Of a DNA stretch of 8,062 bases, positions 1 through 6,800 are shown in pieces. Origin of the DNA: Bacillota bacterium (GTDB taxonomy: Bacteria > Bacillota > Clostridia > Peptostreptococcales > Anaerovoracaceae). Position numbers and translations under genes: made by a program. The notes below the pieces were generated by a model. That model was not told the origin of the DNA. It searched no databases and was given only the letters and a program-made list of their open reading frames with translations. Numbering within the stretch: position 1 is the stretch's first letter; the number at the start of each line of letters is the position of its first letter. The DNA is taken from contig JAFYFK010000156.1 of NCBI GenBank assembly GCA_017543805.1, forward strand, positions 1-8,062, in the 5' to 3' direction.

Positions 1-1
1 G

Positions 2-439
2 CTGCTTGTGGCTGTCTTTTCAGCCTGCGCCTATACCCTGCTCAGCCGCAGGCTTTCGACCGAGTTTTCCGCATTTGAAAGAACTTATATAATGATCGCG
101 GAAGGCGCGGCTGCGTTTACAGTCTGCGCCCTGCTCTACTGCCGGGGAAATATGACTGAGTATCTGCGCCCGCTTTCTGACAGCTCATACTGCGTTTCCA
201 TGCTGTTCCTTTCCATTGGATGCTCAGTAATCAGCTTTTTCCTTTCGGGCTACGCCATCACCCGTCTGTCCGTCGCGCGAAGCACGGTGTTCGCCAATCT
301 GACCACCGCTGTTTCGGTATTTGCCGGGGTGGTGATCCTGCACGAGCCGTTTTCAGCTGCCGGGGCGTTTTACTGCTTCCTGATACTTGCAGGCATCTAC
401 GGCGTGCAGCGCGCCGCGAAGAAAACAACTGTGCTATAA
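2..439 (+). CDS. EamA/DMT-family transporter, C-terminal part (5' end outside window)
   Basis: The reading frame is open from the first bases of the window, so the gene begins upstream; a GTG at base 8 is in frame but is not a credible start. About 145 residues are visible. They form several hydrophobic segments separated by short polar loops, with a segment near the end reading FANLTTAVSVFAGVVILHEP followed by another hydrophobic helix and a basic tail (RAAKK). This pattern, a small-residue-rich helix, then a Glu-Pro turn, then a last helix, is typical of the second EamA repeat of drug/metabolite transporters, which are inner-membrane proteins of about 10 helices and 280-300 residues. The visible part therefore corresponds to roughly the second repeat. 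The substrate cannot be told from sequence; members export amino acids, metabolites or drugs. The stop codon TAA overlaps a possible -10 box for proC downstream. Family assignment is fairly secure; function is open. Confidence 0.8.
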   Translation: MLVAVFSACAYTLLSRRLSTEFSAFERTYIMIAEGAAAFTVCALLYCRGNMTEYLRPLSDSSYCVSMLFLSIGCSVISFFLSGYAITRLSVARSTVFANLTTAVSVFAGVVILHEPFSAAGAFYCFLILAGIYGVQRAAKKTTVL

Positions 440-440
440 T
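432..440 (+). promoter_or_regulatory. Possible extended -10 promoter for proC
   Basis: The bases read TGCTATAAT, a perfect extended -10 (TGnTATAAT) that overlaps the stop codon of the transporter gene. No recognisable -35 lies 16-18 bp upstream, where the sequence is GC-rich, but extended -10 promoters can work without one. A start near base 447 would give proC a leader of about 47 nt. The alternative is that proC is simply read through from the transporter gene 54 bp upstream. Confidence 0.4.
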
Positions 441-483
441 ATAACCGTAACTAAAATCAGACAGCCTTAAAGTTTTATTGTGC

Positions 484-489
484 GAGGTG
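484..489 (+). promoter_or_regulatory. Ribosome binding site of proC
   Basis: GAGGTG lies 4 bases before the ATG at 494 and matches the 3' end of 16S rRNA. The spacing is slightly short but supports this start, and the Rossmann motif follows immediately in the protein. Confidence 0.6.
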
Positions 490-493
490 CGCC

Positions 494-1288
494 ATGAACA
501 AGATCTCTTTTATCGGAACAGGAAATATGGGCGGAGCCATACTGAGGGCAGTATGCAGAAAAGCCGACCCTTCTCTTATATGGATATCCAACAGAACAAG
601 ATCAAAGTCTGAAGCGCTTGAGGCGGAGCTCGGCTGCAGGGTCGCGGATGACAACGCGGCCTGCGCAAAAGACGCCGATATTGTGTTTATCGGGGTCAAG
701 CCGTATATGGCTGCCGCCGTCCTTGCGGAGATCGCTGACGGTCTGCGGGACGATACGCTTGTAGTTTCCATGGCCGCCGGGATCAGCGGGGAAAAGATCA
801 GCCGGTCTCTGGGCCGCCCGAACGCCATAGTCAGGATCCTCCCCAACACGCCCTGCGCCATAGGCAAAGGCCTGGTGCTGCTTTCGCCTTACGGCAGTGT
901 TCCCGAGGCGGTGACGGATATGCTTGAGGATCTGCTGTCTGAATGCGGCGAGGTCGGCTTCCTTGACGAATCGCACGCCGAAGCCGGCATGACGATAGGC
1001 GGCTGCACACCCGCGTTCACGTATATGTTTATAGAAGCGCTCGCAGACGGCGCGGTGCAGACAGGTCTTACACGGGCAGACTCGCTCAGATGGGCGGCGC
1101 AGGCAGTAGCCGGGAGCGCCGAGATGATACTCAGGACAGGCCGTCATCCCGAAGAACTCAAAGACTCTGTATGCTCCCCCGGAGGAAGCACCATCGAAGG
1201 CGTCCGAGTCCTTGAGGAATCCGGCTTCCGCGGAGCCGCGATGGACGCCGTCATAGCCGCGTTCGAAAAGAGCAGCAGGCTGGGATAG
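494..1288 (+). CDS. proC: Pyrroline-5-carboxylate reductase (ProC)
   Basis: This 264-residue protein is predicted to reduce 1-pyrroline-5-carboxylate to L-proline with NAD(P)H in the cytoplasm, the last step of proline synthesis. Its length matches the family (about 260-275). The N-terminus carries the Rossmann dinucleotide motif GTGNMGG (8-14). The family motifs VKP (68-70) and RILPNTP (114-120) follow. The C-terminal dimerisation domain contains TPAFTYMFIEALADGAV (172-188), HPEELKD (218-224) and the signature SPGGSTIEGV (228-237). One variation is visible: the loop usually read as SGxGPA/F is GGCTPAF (169-175) here. The ATG at 494 is chosen because it has a ribosome binding site and puts the Rossmann strand at the very N-terminus. 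The flavoprotein gene follows after 32 bp on the same strand and is probably co-transcribed. Identification is very secure. Confidence 0.96.
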   Translation: MNKISFIGTGNMGGAILRAVCRKADPSLIWISNRTRSKSEALEAELGCRVADDNAACAKDADIVFIGVKPYMAAAVLAEIADGLRDDTLVVSMAAGISGEKISRSLGRPNAIVRILPNTPCAIGKGLVLLSPYGSVPEAVTDMLEDLLSECGEVGFLDESHAEAGMTIGGCTPAFTYMFIEALADGAVQTGLTRADSLRWAAQAVAGSAEMILRTGRHPEELKDSVCSPGGSTIEGVRVLEESGFRGAAMDAVIAAFEKSSRLG

Positions 1289-1308
1289 AACAGTTTCTTT
1301 CTTGATCC

Positions 1309-1314
1309 GGAGGG
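1309..1314 (+). promoter_or_regulatory. Ribosome binding site of the flavodoxin-like gene
   Basis: GGAGGG is placed 6 bases before the ATG at 1321, a near-ideal Shine-Dalgarno site that fixes the start of a protein with an unusually short N-terminal region. Confidence 0.75.
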
Positions 1315-1320
1315 AAGACC

Positions 1321-2004
1321 ATGAAGCTCGTCATACACGACCTCAGCCCTGAGGAGTGGGAAAAATACAAAGACGAATACGCCGGATGCGGGACGGTTTC
1401 CGACAACGGAGGCATACGTCCGTGCAGCGGCTGCTTCTGCTGCTGGAACAAAACGCCCGGAAAATGCGTCATACGGGACGGCTACGAAAACATGGGGGAA
1501 CTTATCCGCCGCGCAGACGAAGTCATCATAATAAGCAGGTATTCCTTCGGCTGCGTTTCGGGTTTTATCAAGAACATTTTTGACCGCTGCCTGGGCTATG
1601 TCCTTCCGCAGTTTGAAGTCGTCCGCGGCGGGGCAAAGCGCGTTTACGTGCTCGCCAACATGGGCCTTTACGAGAGCAGGCAGCTGGTCAACCTGTTTGC
1701 CCAGGCCCGCCAGTGGTCTAAAAAAATGGGCTTCGACTACTGCGGCAGCCTTGGCGTCAGCGCCGGGGAACTCATAGGCGGCCTTATGGACATAATGCCG
1801 TTCGACAGCCTGTTCATGAAAAAAACAGCGCAGGGCATGGACGCTCTTTCAAAAGCCATCGATGCCTGCGCAAGAACAGACGATATTTATACCGAGCCGC
1901 ACCGTTTCCCTCGTTCGGTCTATATTCTAATAGCCAATACAAACTGGAACCGTACCGCAAAACAGAACGGCCTCCGGCCAAAAGATCTGTACCGACAGCT
2001 CTAG
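1321..2004 (+). CDS. Flavodoxin-family NAD(P)H-dependent oxidoreductase with Cys-rich motif
   Basis: The 227-residue cytoplasmic protein resembles the NADPH-dependent FMN reductase / iron-sulfur flavoprotein group. The clearest signature is the cysteine cluster CSGCFCCWNKTPGKC (35-49, Cys35, 38, 40, 41 and 49) followed by a polar stretch with Asp53. Then come a strand (DEVIIISRYSFGCVS, 66-80) and the FIKNIFDR helix (82-89), which in relatives form the core and flavin-facing part of the fold. Unlike classic members, only about 34 residues precede the cysteines, and there is no N-terminal GSPRxxSxT-type phosphate loop; a strong ribosome binding site shows this is the true start. The C-terminus (RSVYILIANTNWNRTAKQNGL) looks like a further strand-turn element. 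It is probably an electron-transfer or reductase protein; substrate, cofactor and any Fe-S cluster are unproven. It probably shares a transcript with proC and meets the radical SAM gene tail to tail with 2 bp between. Confidence 0.75.
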   Translation: MKLVIHDLSPEEWEKYKDEYAGCGTVSDNGGIRPCSGCFCCWNKTPGKCVIRDGYENMGELIRRADEVIIISRYSFGCVSGFIKNIFDRCLGYVLPQFEVVRGGAKRVYVLANMGLYESRQLVNLFAQARQWSKKMGFDYCGSLGVSAGELIGGLMDIMPFDSLFMKKTAQGMDALSKAIDACARTDDIYTEPHRFPRSVYILIANTNWNRTAKQNGLRPKDLYRQL

Positions 2005-2006
2005 CC

Positions 2007-3107
2007 CTACTGTTTTCCTGCGGCGGCGATAGCTTCGACCTGCGCGCGTTTTTCGTACAGCACGCAGCCTCCGACATGAGGTCCGTTAAGCAGGCCCTGG
2101 ACCTGCAGCTCGCGGAACAGCGGCGATTCGATGGCCGTCCTGAGAGATGTATCCCTGATGTTGATATCCGAATACGGCGAGAACGGACAGGGCTCCGCGC
2201 CGCCGTGGGAATTGATGTGGAAAAATTCGCGTCCCGCGGCCATGCAGCCGCCCATCGCCAGTTCGTCACCCGGGAAGGAAAGCAGTACTATCTGGTCGTT
2301 GCTGCGGCGGAAAGCGTCGATCGCTTCAGCTATGTAAGCGCGCTCGGCGTCTCCAGGCGCAAGGTGCGCGGCCTCTTCCGTGACGGGTACGAATTCCACA
2401 TAAATTATAAGCTTGCAGCCTTTTTCCGCCAGAGCGTTTACATACTCCGGAGAAGTGACTTCCCTGTAGTTTTCCGTAGTGACGGTAATGGACGCCCCGA
2501 ATATCAGACCCTTGCTGCGGAACTTTTCCATATTGGAGGTGACTATATCGTAGATGCCCTCTCCGCGGCGGGCATCGGTGATCTCGCGACCGCCTTCGAT
2601 GCTCAGGACGGGGACCAGATTGCGGTGGTCGTCAAGCAGGCGGAGGTAAGCTTCGTCGATAAACGTTCCGTTGGTGAAGATCGGGAATATGATGCCCGGC
2701 ATCTCCGCCGCGGCCTTAATTACATCGCGGCGTATCATGGGTTCGCCGCCGGCCAGCATAATAAAGCTGATGCCGAGCTCCCCGGCTTCTTTAAAGATCT
2801 TCAGCCAGTCTTCGGCGCTAAGCTGATGCATGGGCTCGCAGTCGACAGTCGCGTTGTTGTGACGGGAATAGCAGCCCGCGCAGTGCAGATTGCAGCTGCT
2901 GGTGATGCTGGCAATAAGGAAGCCCGGCACGTGCAGCCCTTCCTCCTCAAACTTAAGGCGTGTTTTGGAAGCGCCGCGGCTAGCGATCGCAAACTTGGCC
3001 ATAAAAGCGCTCTCTTTGGGGTTCTTTAAAGTGGCCTTAAGCGTGTCTGTCACTATCTTTTCCACGCCCTGCTCTATATGCTTCTGCAGATCAAACTGTT
3101 TTTCCAT
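2007..3107 (-). CDS. Radical SAM protein with C-terminal extra cysteines (SPASM/twitch-like)
   Basis: The 366-residue protein carries the radical SAM motif CNLHCAGC (Cys72, 76, 79), which would bind a [4Fe-4S] cluster and S-adenosylmethionine, and the GGEP motif (120-123) used for SAM binding. A helical N-terminal region of about 60 residues precedes the core. After the core barrel, Cys288, Cys307 and Cys348 sit in segments such as GGCMAAGREFFHI, EPCPFSPYSD and GGCVLYEKR. These resemble the auxiliary-cluster region of SPASM/twitch proteins of the MoaA/PqqE/AnSME type, with fewer cysteines than a full SPASM domain. The start at 3107 (ATG) is preferred over an upstream in-frame TTG at 3173, which would lie in the -35 box of the likely promoter. 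AGAGGG stands about 10 bases before the ATG. The substrate is unknown; no peptide precursor gene is evident nearby. Confidence 0.85.
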   Translation of the reverse strand: MEKQFDLQKHIEQGVEKIVTDTLKATLKNPKESAFMAKFAIASRGASKTRLKFEEEGLHVPGFLIASITSSCNLHCAGCYSRHNNATVDCEPMHQLSAEDWLKIFKEAGELGISFIMLAGGEPMIRRDVIKAAAEMPGIIFPIFTNGTFIDEAYLRLLDDHRNLVPVLSIEGGREITDARRGEGIYDIVTSNMEKFRSKGLIFGASITVTTENYREVTSPEYVNALAEKGCKLIIYVEFVPVTEEAAHLAPGDAERAYIAEAIDAFRRSNDQIVLLSFPGDELAMGGCMAAGREFFHINSHGGAEPCPFSPYSDINIRDTSLRTAIESPLFRELQVQGLLNGPHVGGCVLYEKRAQVEAIAAAGKQ

Positions 3108-3144
3108 TGCTGTAAATCCCTCTGATTTAAAAATAACTGCCAAA

Positions 3145-3173
3145 ATGATATCATACAATTTAATTTTAAGCAA
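3145..3173 (-). promoter_or_regulatory. Promoter of the radical SAM gene
   Basis: On the minus strand TTGCTT (3168-3173) and TATCAT (3145-3150) are separated by 17 bp, and the -10 is preceded by TG one base upstream (extended -10). Transcription would start near 3138, giving a leader of about 30 nt to the ATG at 3107. A perfect 10-bp palindrome, ATGATATCAT (3145-3154), overlaps the -10 and could be an operator, though such a short AT-rich palindrome may be chance. Confidence 0.6.
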
Positions 3174-3193
3174 TCTATTTTGCGCAGTTATTT

Positions 3194-3240
3194 ATGAAAA
3201 GATAAGGTCCGCGAGGGTGTTCAGAATTGCGCCTTTTCAT
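3194..3240. repeat. Inverted repeat in the divergent intergenic region
   Basis: ATGAAAAG (3194-3201) and CTTTTCAT (3233-3240) are perfect 8-bp inverted arms around a 31-bp spacer. The element sits between the two divergent promoters, upstream of both -35 boxes. It has no U-tract on either strand, so it does not look like a terminator. A regulator binding site or chance are both possible. Confidence 0.35.
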
Positions 3241-3256
3241 CGCAGCTGAATTATTA

Positions 3257-3285
3257 TTGTTACTCTGCCTGAAAATATATATAAT
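3257..3285 (+). promoter_or_regulatory. Promoter of the duplicated membrane-protein gene
   Basis: TTGTTA (3257-3262) and a perfect TATAAT (3280-3285) are separated by 17 bp, close to the vegetative sigma factor consensus. The predicted start near 3292 gives a leader of about 38 nt to the ATG at 3330. Confidence 0.7.
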
Positions 3286-3329
3286 CAACTTAAGATAAAT
3301 CAGCAAACCAGACGGAGTCGAAGATAAAT

Positions 3330-3872
3330 ATGTTTAAGCAATATAACAAAATCCGAGATGAGCGCGAAGCCGCAACAGGTATGCGCCAGAGCCGCGGGGC
3401 CATGATCGCCAAGATCTGTGCCGGCATTCTTTTTATTGCCACAGGCCTCTGCTTTATTCCTGACGAGGATCTGTCCATAGTGCTATTTTCCTGCGTGATC
3501 GGGCTGGGCTTTTTCGCCTGGGGATTCGTTCCCTACTTGATCGCGGCAGACAAAAAGAAGAACGGCGGCCGTGTAAATACGGTATTTGCGGTAATAGAAA
3601 GCATGCAGCAGAGCTTCGGGGGCATGGTCGCCAAGATCACCGTCGGCCTGTTGTTTATCGTTACAATGCTGGATGACATCAAAACAGAAACAGATACCTT
3701 TATCTTCACATCCGTGATCGGCCTCGGTTTTATAGCCTGGGGGCTTTTCCCCTTCATTTCCGCATGGAAAAATAAAAAGAAACAGGGCATCGAAGAATTG
3801 CTCTCGATGCCCCTCAATAAATACGGTGAAGACGAAGCCGAAAAACTCGCGGAAAAATACGATATTAAATAA
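3330..3872 (+). CDS. Small membrane protein with internal duplication, function unknown
   Basis: I do not recognise this 180-residue protein. It has about four hydrophobic segments arranged as two copies of the same unit. Copy one spans residues 23-77 and copy two 97-151. Each begins G-x-M-(I/V)-A-K-I, continues into a first helix (ILFIAT / LLFIVT), has an acidic loop, then a second helix with VIGLGF-x-AWG and a Pro-aromatic pair, and ends in a lysine-rich stretch. The tail (residues 152-180, MPLNKYGEDEAEKLAEKYDIK region) is charged and probably cytosolic and helical. There is no signal peptide; the first 22 residues are polar. The protein probably sits in the cytoplasmic membrane. The start has a GGAG 12 bases upstream, which is loose, but a strong promoter lies just ahead. 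Its codons look more AT-rich than its neighbours. The last part of the gene contains, on the opposite strand, a likely terminator for purL. Confidence 0.75.
   Translation: MFKQYNKIRDEREAATGMRQSRGAMIAKICAGILFIATGLCFIPDEDLSIVLFSCVIGLGFFAWGFVPYLIAADKKKNGGRVNTVFAVIESMQQSFGGMVAKITVGLLFIVTMLDDIKTETDTFIFTSVIGLGFIAWGLFPFISAWKNKKKQGIEELLSMPLNKYGEDEAEKLAEKYDIK
3396..3560 (+). repeat. Internal repeat copy 1 in membrane-protein gene
   Basis: It encodes residues 23-77, a two-helix unit that aligns to residues 97-151 with a single one-residue gap in the central loop. Similarity is visible in the DNA too: catgatcgccaagatc here against catggtcgccaagatc in copy 2. Confidence 0.7.
3618..3782 (+). repeat. Internal repeat copy 2 in membrane-protein gene
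   Basis: It encodes residues 97-151, the second two-helix unit. By eye about 11 of the first 18 residues and 12 of 21 in the second helix region are identical to copy 1, with the VIGLGF-x-AWG core preserved. The central acidic loop has diverged. Confidence 0.7.
3768..3812 (-). terminator. Intrinsic terminator of the purD-purL transcript, inside opposing gene
   Basis: Read on the minus strand, GGGCATCGA (3804-3812) and TCGATGCCC (3785-3793) form a perfect 9-bp stem with a 10-nt loop. It is followed directly by a 17-nt tract (3768-3784) in which 14 bases are T. The hairpin starts 75 nt after the purL stop. The plus strand has no U-tract after the stem, so it should act in the purL direction only. 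It lies within codons 147-161 of the membrane-protein gene. Confidence 0.75.
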
Positions 3873-3887
3873 TTCCGGCGCGGCCTT

Positions 3888-6800
3888 TTATCTGAAATAC
3901 CTGACCGCTGCCTCGAACATGCGGATGTCGTAGTTTCCGGGAACGTTGAGGTAGAGGCCGGAGCCGATGCGTTCTGAATGACCCATCTTGCCGAATACGC
4001 GGCCGTCGGGGCTTGTGATGCCCTCGATCGCGCAGGCGGAGCCGTTGATGTTGAAGTGGATGTCCTTGGTGGCCTCATCGTCGAAGTCCACGTACTGCGT
4101 CGCGATCTGGCCGTTTTCAGTAAGCTGTTTGACCATTGCGTCGGAAGCCAGGAAGCGGCCTTCGCCGTGGGAAATAGGCACGCTGTAGACGTCGCCGACG
4201 TTCGTCAGGCTGAGCCAGGGCGACTTGTTGGACGCCACGCGCACGCGCACGATGCGGCTCTGGTGGCGGGCTATGGTGTTGAAGGTCAGGGTCGGGCAGT
4301 CCGCGTCGGTGTCGATGATCTTTCCGAACGGCACCAGACCCAGCTTGACCAGCGCCTGGAAACCGTTGCAGATGCCGCAGATAAGGCCGTCGCGCTGCTC
4401 GAGCAGAGCGGTGACCTGTTCCTTTATCGCTTCGTTTCTGAAAATAGCGGTTATGAACTTTCCGGAACCGTCGGGTTCGTCCGCGGCGGAGAAGCCGCCG
4501 GGAAGGAATATCATCTGAGACTCACTTATAGCCTTTGCAAGCGCGTCAGTGCTTTCCTTAATGCCGTCCGCTGTGCGGTTCTTTATGACAAGTATCTCCG
4601 CCTCTGCGCCGGCCGCGCGAACAGCCTTGGCGCTGTCGAATTCGCAGTTGGTGCCCGGGAATACCGGGATTATGACTTTGGGCTTAGCAACCTTCACAGC
4701 CGGAGCCTTGCGGTTTAAGCTGCCGCCGAAGCTGTCCGTCCAAAGAGCTCCATCAGGTTCAGGAACGCTGTTGCAGGTGTAGACGCCTTCCAGCTTGTTT
4801 TCGTAGAGCGATAGCAGCGCTCCTGCGTCCACGCGGTGAGAGCGGAGAACAAATGCCGGTTCAGCTGTTACCTGTCCGAGGTAAACAGCGCCTTCCGGAA
4901 GCTCAGCTCCGTCGTTCAGTTCAACGACGAACGCGCCGTAGCGCTTAGCGAAGAGTTCCGCAACGGAAAGCCCGTCCTCAAACCTGAAGCCGAAGCCGTT
5001 GCCGAAGGCCTGCTTCATGACGCCTTCCGCCACGCCACCGCGGCCGGTCGCCCAGCAGGACGCGACCTTGCCGGCGCGCATAAGATCCGTCAGTTTATCG
5101 AAGAGCGCCAGAAGCGAAGCTGCCTCAGGCAGACCGTTTTCCTTAAATTCCGGCGCCAGCAGTACTGCCCTGTGACCCGCGGCCTTGAATTCCGGTGATA
5201 TTACTTCGCCGAGCTTTCCTGTGGTGACCGCAAACGAGATCAGCGTGGGCGGAACGTCCATGTCGCCGAAGGTTCCGCTCATGGAGTCCTTGCCGCCGAT
5301 GGCCGCGATGCCGAGGTCCTTCTGGGCTTCGAACGCGCCGAGCAGAGCGCCGAGCGGAGCGGCCCAGCGCTTCGGGTCGCGCGCGGGTTTTCCGAAGTAC
5401 TCCTGGAAGGACAGGTAGACGTCCTCGAATGACGCGCCTGTCGCCACGAGCTTGCATACGGAATCGACCACAGCGGAATAGGCGCCCTTAAACTGGTTTT
5501 CCGAGCTGAGCTGCGGATCGTAGCCCCAGCTCATGAAGGACACGTCGTCCGTGTCGCCGTTCTCCACGGAGACCTTCTGGACCATGGCCTGTATCGGGGT
5601 CAGCTGGTTCTTGCCGCCGAAGGGCATCAGCACAGTGCCCGCGCCTATGGTGGAGTCGAAGCGCTCGGAAAGGCCGCGCTTGGAGCAGATGTTAAGGTCC
5701 GAAGCCAGCGCCTCGTAAGCCTTTACGAAATCCGTCCCGGCAACAGCGGCAGCAGCAGCCGGAGCCTTGGTCTCTATGGTTATATGCTTTTCCGCGCCGT
5801 TGGAATCCAGGAAGGCGCGGCTTATATCAACGATGGTCTGGCCGTTCCAGCGCATCGTGAGGCGAGGCTCCGCCTTGACGACCGCCACGCGGCAGGCCTG
5901 AAGGTTCTCTTTTTCGGCCATGGCAAGGAAAGCAGCCTCGTCCTTAGCCTCTACGACTACAGCCATGCGCTCCTGGGACTCGCTGATAGCGAGCTCGGTG
6001 CCGTCAAGGCCTTCGTACTTCTTGGGCACAGCGTCCAGCTCGATGGCCAGGCCGGCCGCAAGCTCGCCGATGGCAACAGATACGCCGCCGGCTCCGAAGT
6101 CGTTGCAGCGCTTGATCATGCGGCAGGCGTCGCCGTTTCTGAACAGCCTCTGCAGCTTTCTTTCCTCGGGAGCGTTGCCCTTCTGTACCTCAGCTCCGCA
6201 GGTCTCTACGGAATGCGCGTCATGGGACTTGGAAGAACCGGTAGCTCCGCCTATGCCATCGCGCCCGGTGCTTCCGCCAATAAGCAGGACGACATCGCCC
6301 GGAGCGGGTACTTCCCTGCGCACGTTAGCCGCCGGAGCCGCCGCTATTACCGCGCCGACTTCCATATGCTTTGCCGCATAACCCGGATGGTACAGCTCGT
6401 CGACGATGCCCGTCGCGAGGCCGATCTGGTTTCCGTAGGACGAATAACCCGCAGCCGCTGTGGTGACGAGCTTCCTCTGCGGCAGCTTGCCGGGAATGGT
6501 CTCACTGACAGGAACGAGCGGATCCGCCGCGCCGGTCAGGCGCATCGCGCCGTAAACATAGGAACGGCCGGAGAGCGGGTCGCGGATGGCGCCGCCGATA
6601 CAGGTGGCCGCGCCGCCGAAGGGCTCGATCTCGGTCGGATGGTTGTGTGTTTCGTTCTTAAAGAGCAGCAGCCAGGGCTCCTTGACGCCGTCCACGGTGA
6701 CGTCGATCTTTACCGTGCAGGCGTTGATCTCCTCGGATTCGTCGAGCTTCTTAAGGCGCCCATTGACCTTCAGCCACTTCGCCACGATGGTACCGATGTC

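Noticed and set aside
8..10. GTG at base 8 as the start of the transporter gene.
   Set aside because: The frame continues upstream with Leu-Leu and the visible protein is only about half an EamA transporter, so the true start is outside the window.
1958..1979. Hairpin GGCC-GGA-GGCC followed by GTTCTGTTTTG on the minus strand, as terminator of the radical SAM gene.
   Set aside because: The stem is only 4 bp and the T tract is broken by G and C. It is about 28 nt after the stop, so the position fits, but it is too weak to annotate.
2076..3029. Plus-strand open frame of 317 codons opposite the radical SAM gene.
   Set aside because: The minus-strand frame has clear radical SAM motifs; this frame has none and lacks a ribosome binding site.
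3108..3173. Upstream TTG start giving a 388-residue radical SAM protein.
   Set aside because: The extra 22 residues come from AT-rich DNA containing the likely promoter, and the TTG lies within its -35 box. The ATG at 3107 has an AGAGGG site upstream.
3877..3891. GGC-GCG-GCC followed by TTTTAT as a plus-strand terminator of the membrane-protein gene.
   Set aside because: A 3-bp stem with a 3-nt loop and four T is not a credible intrinsic terminator.
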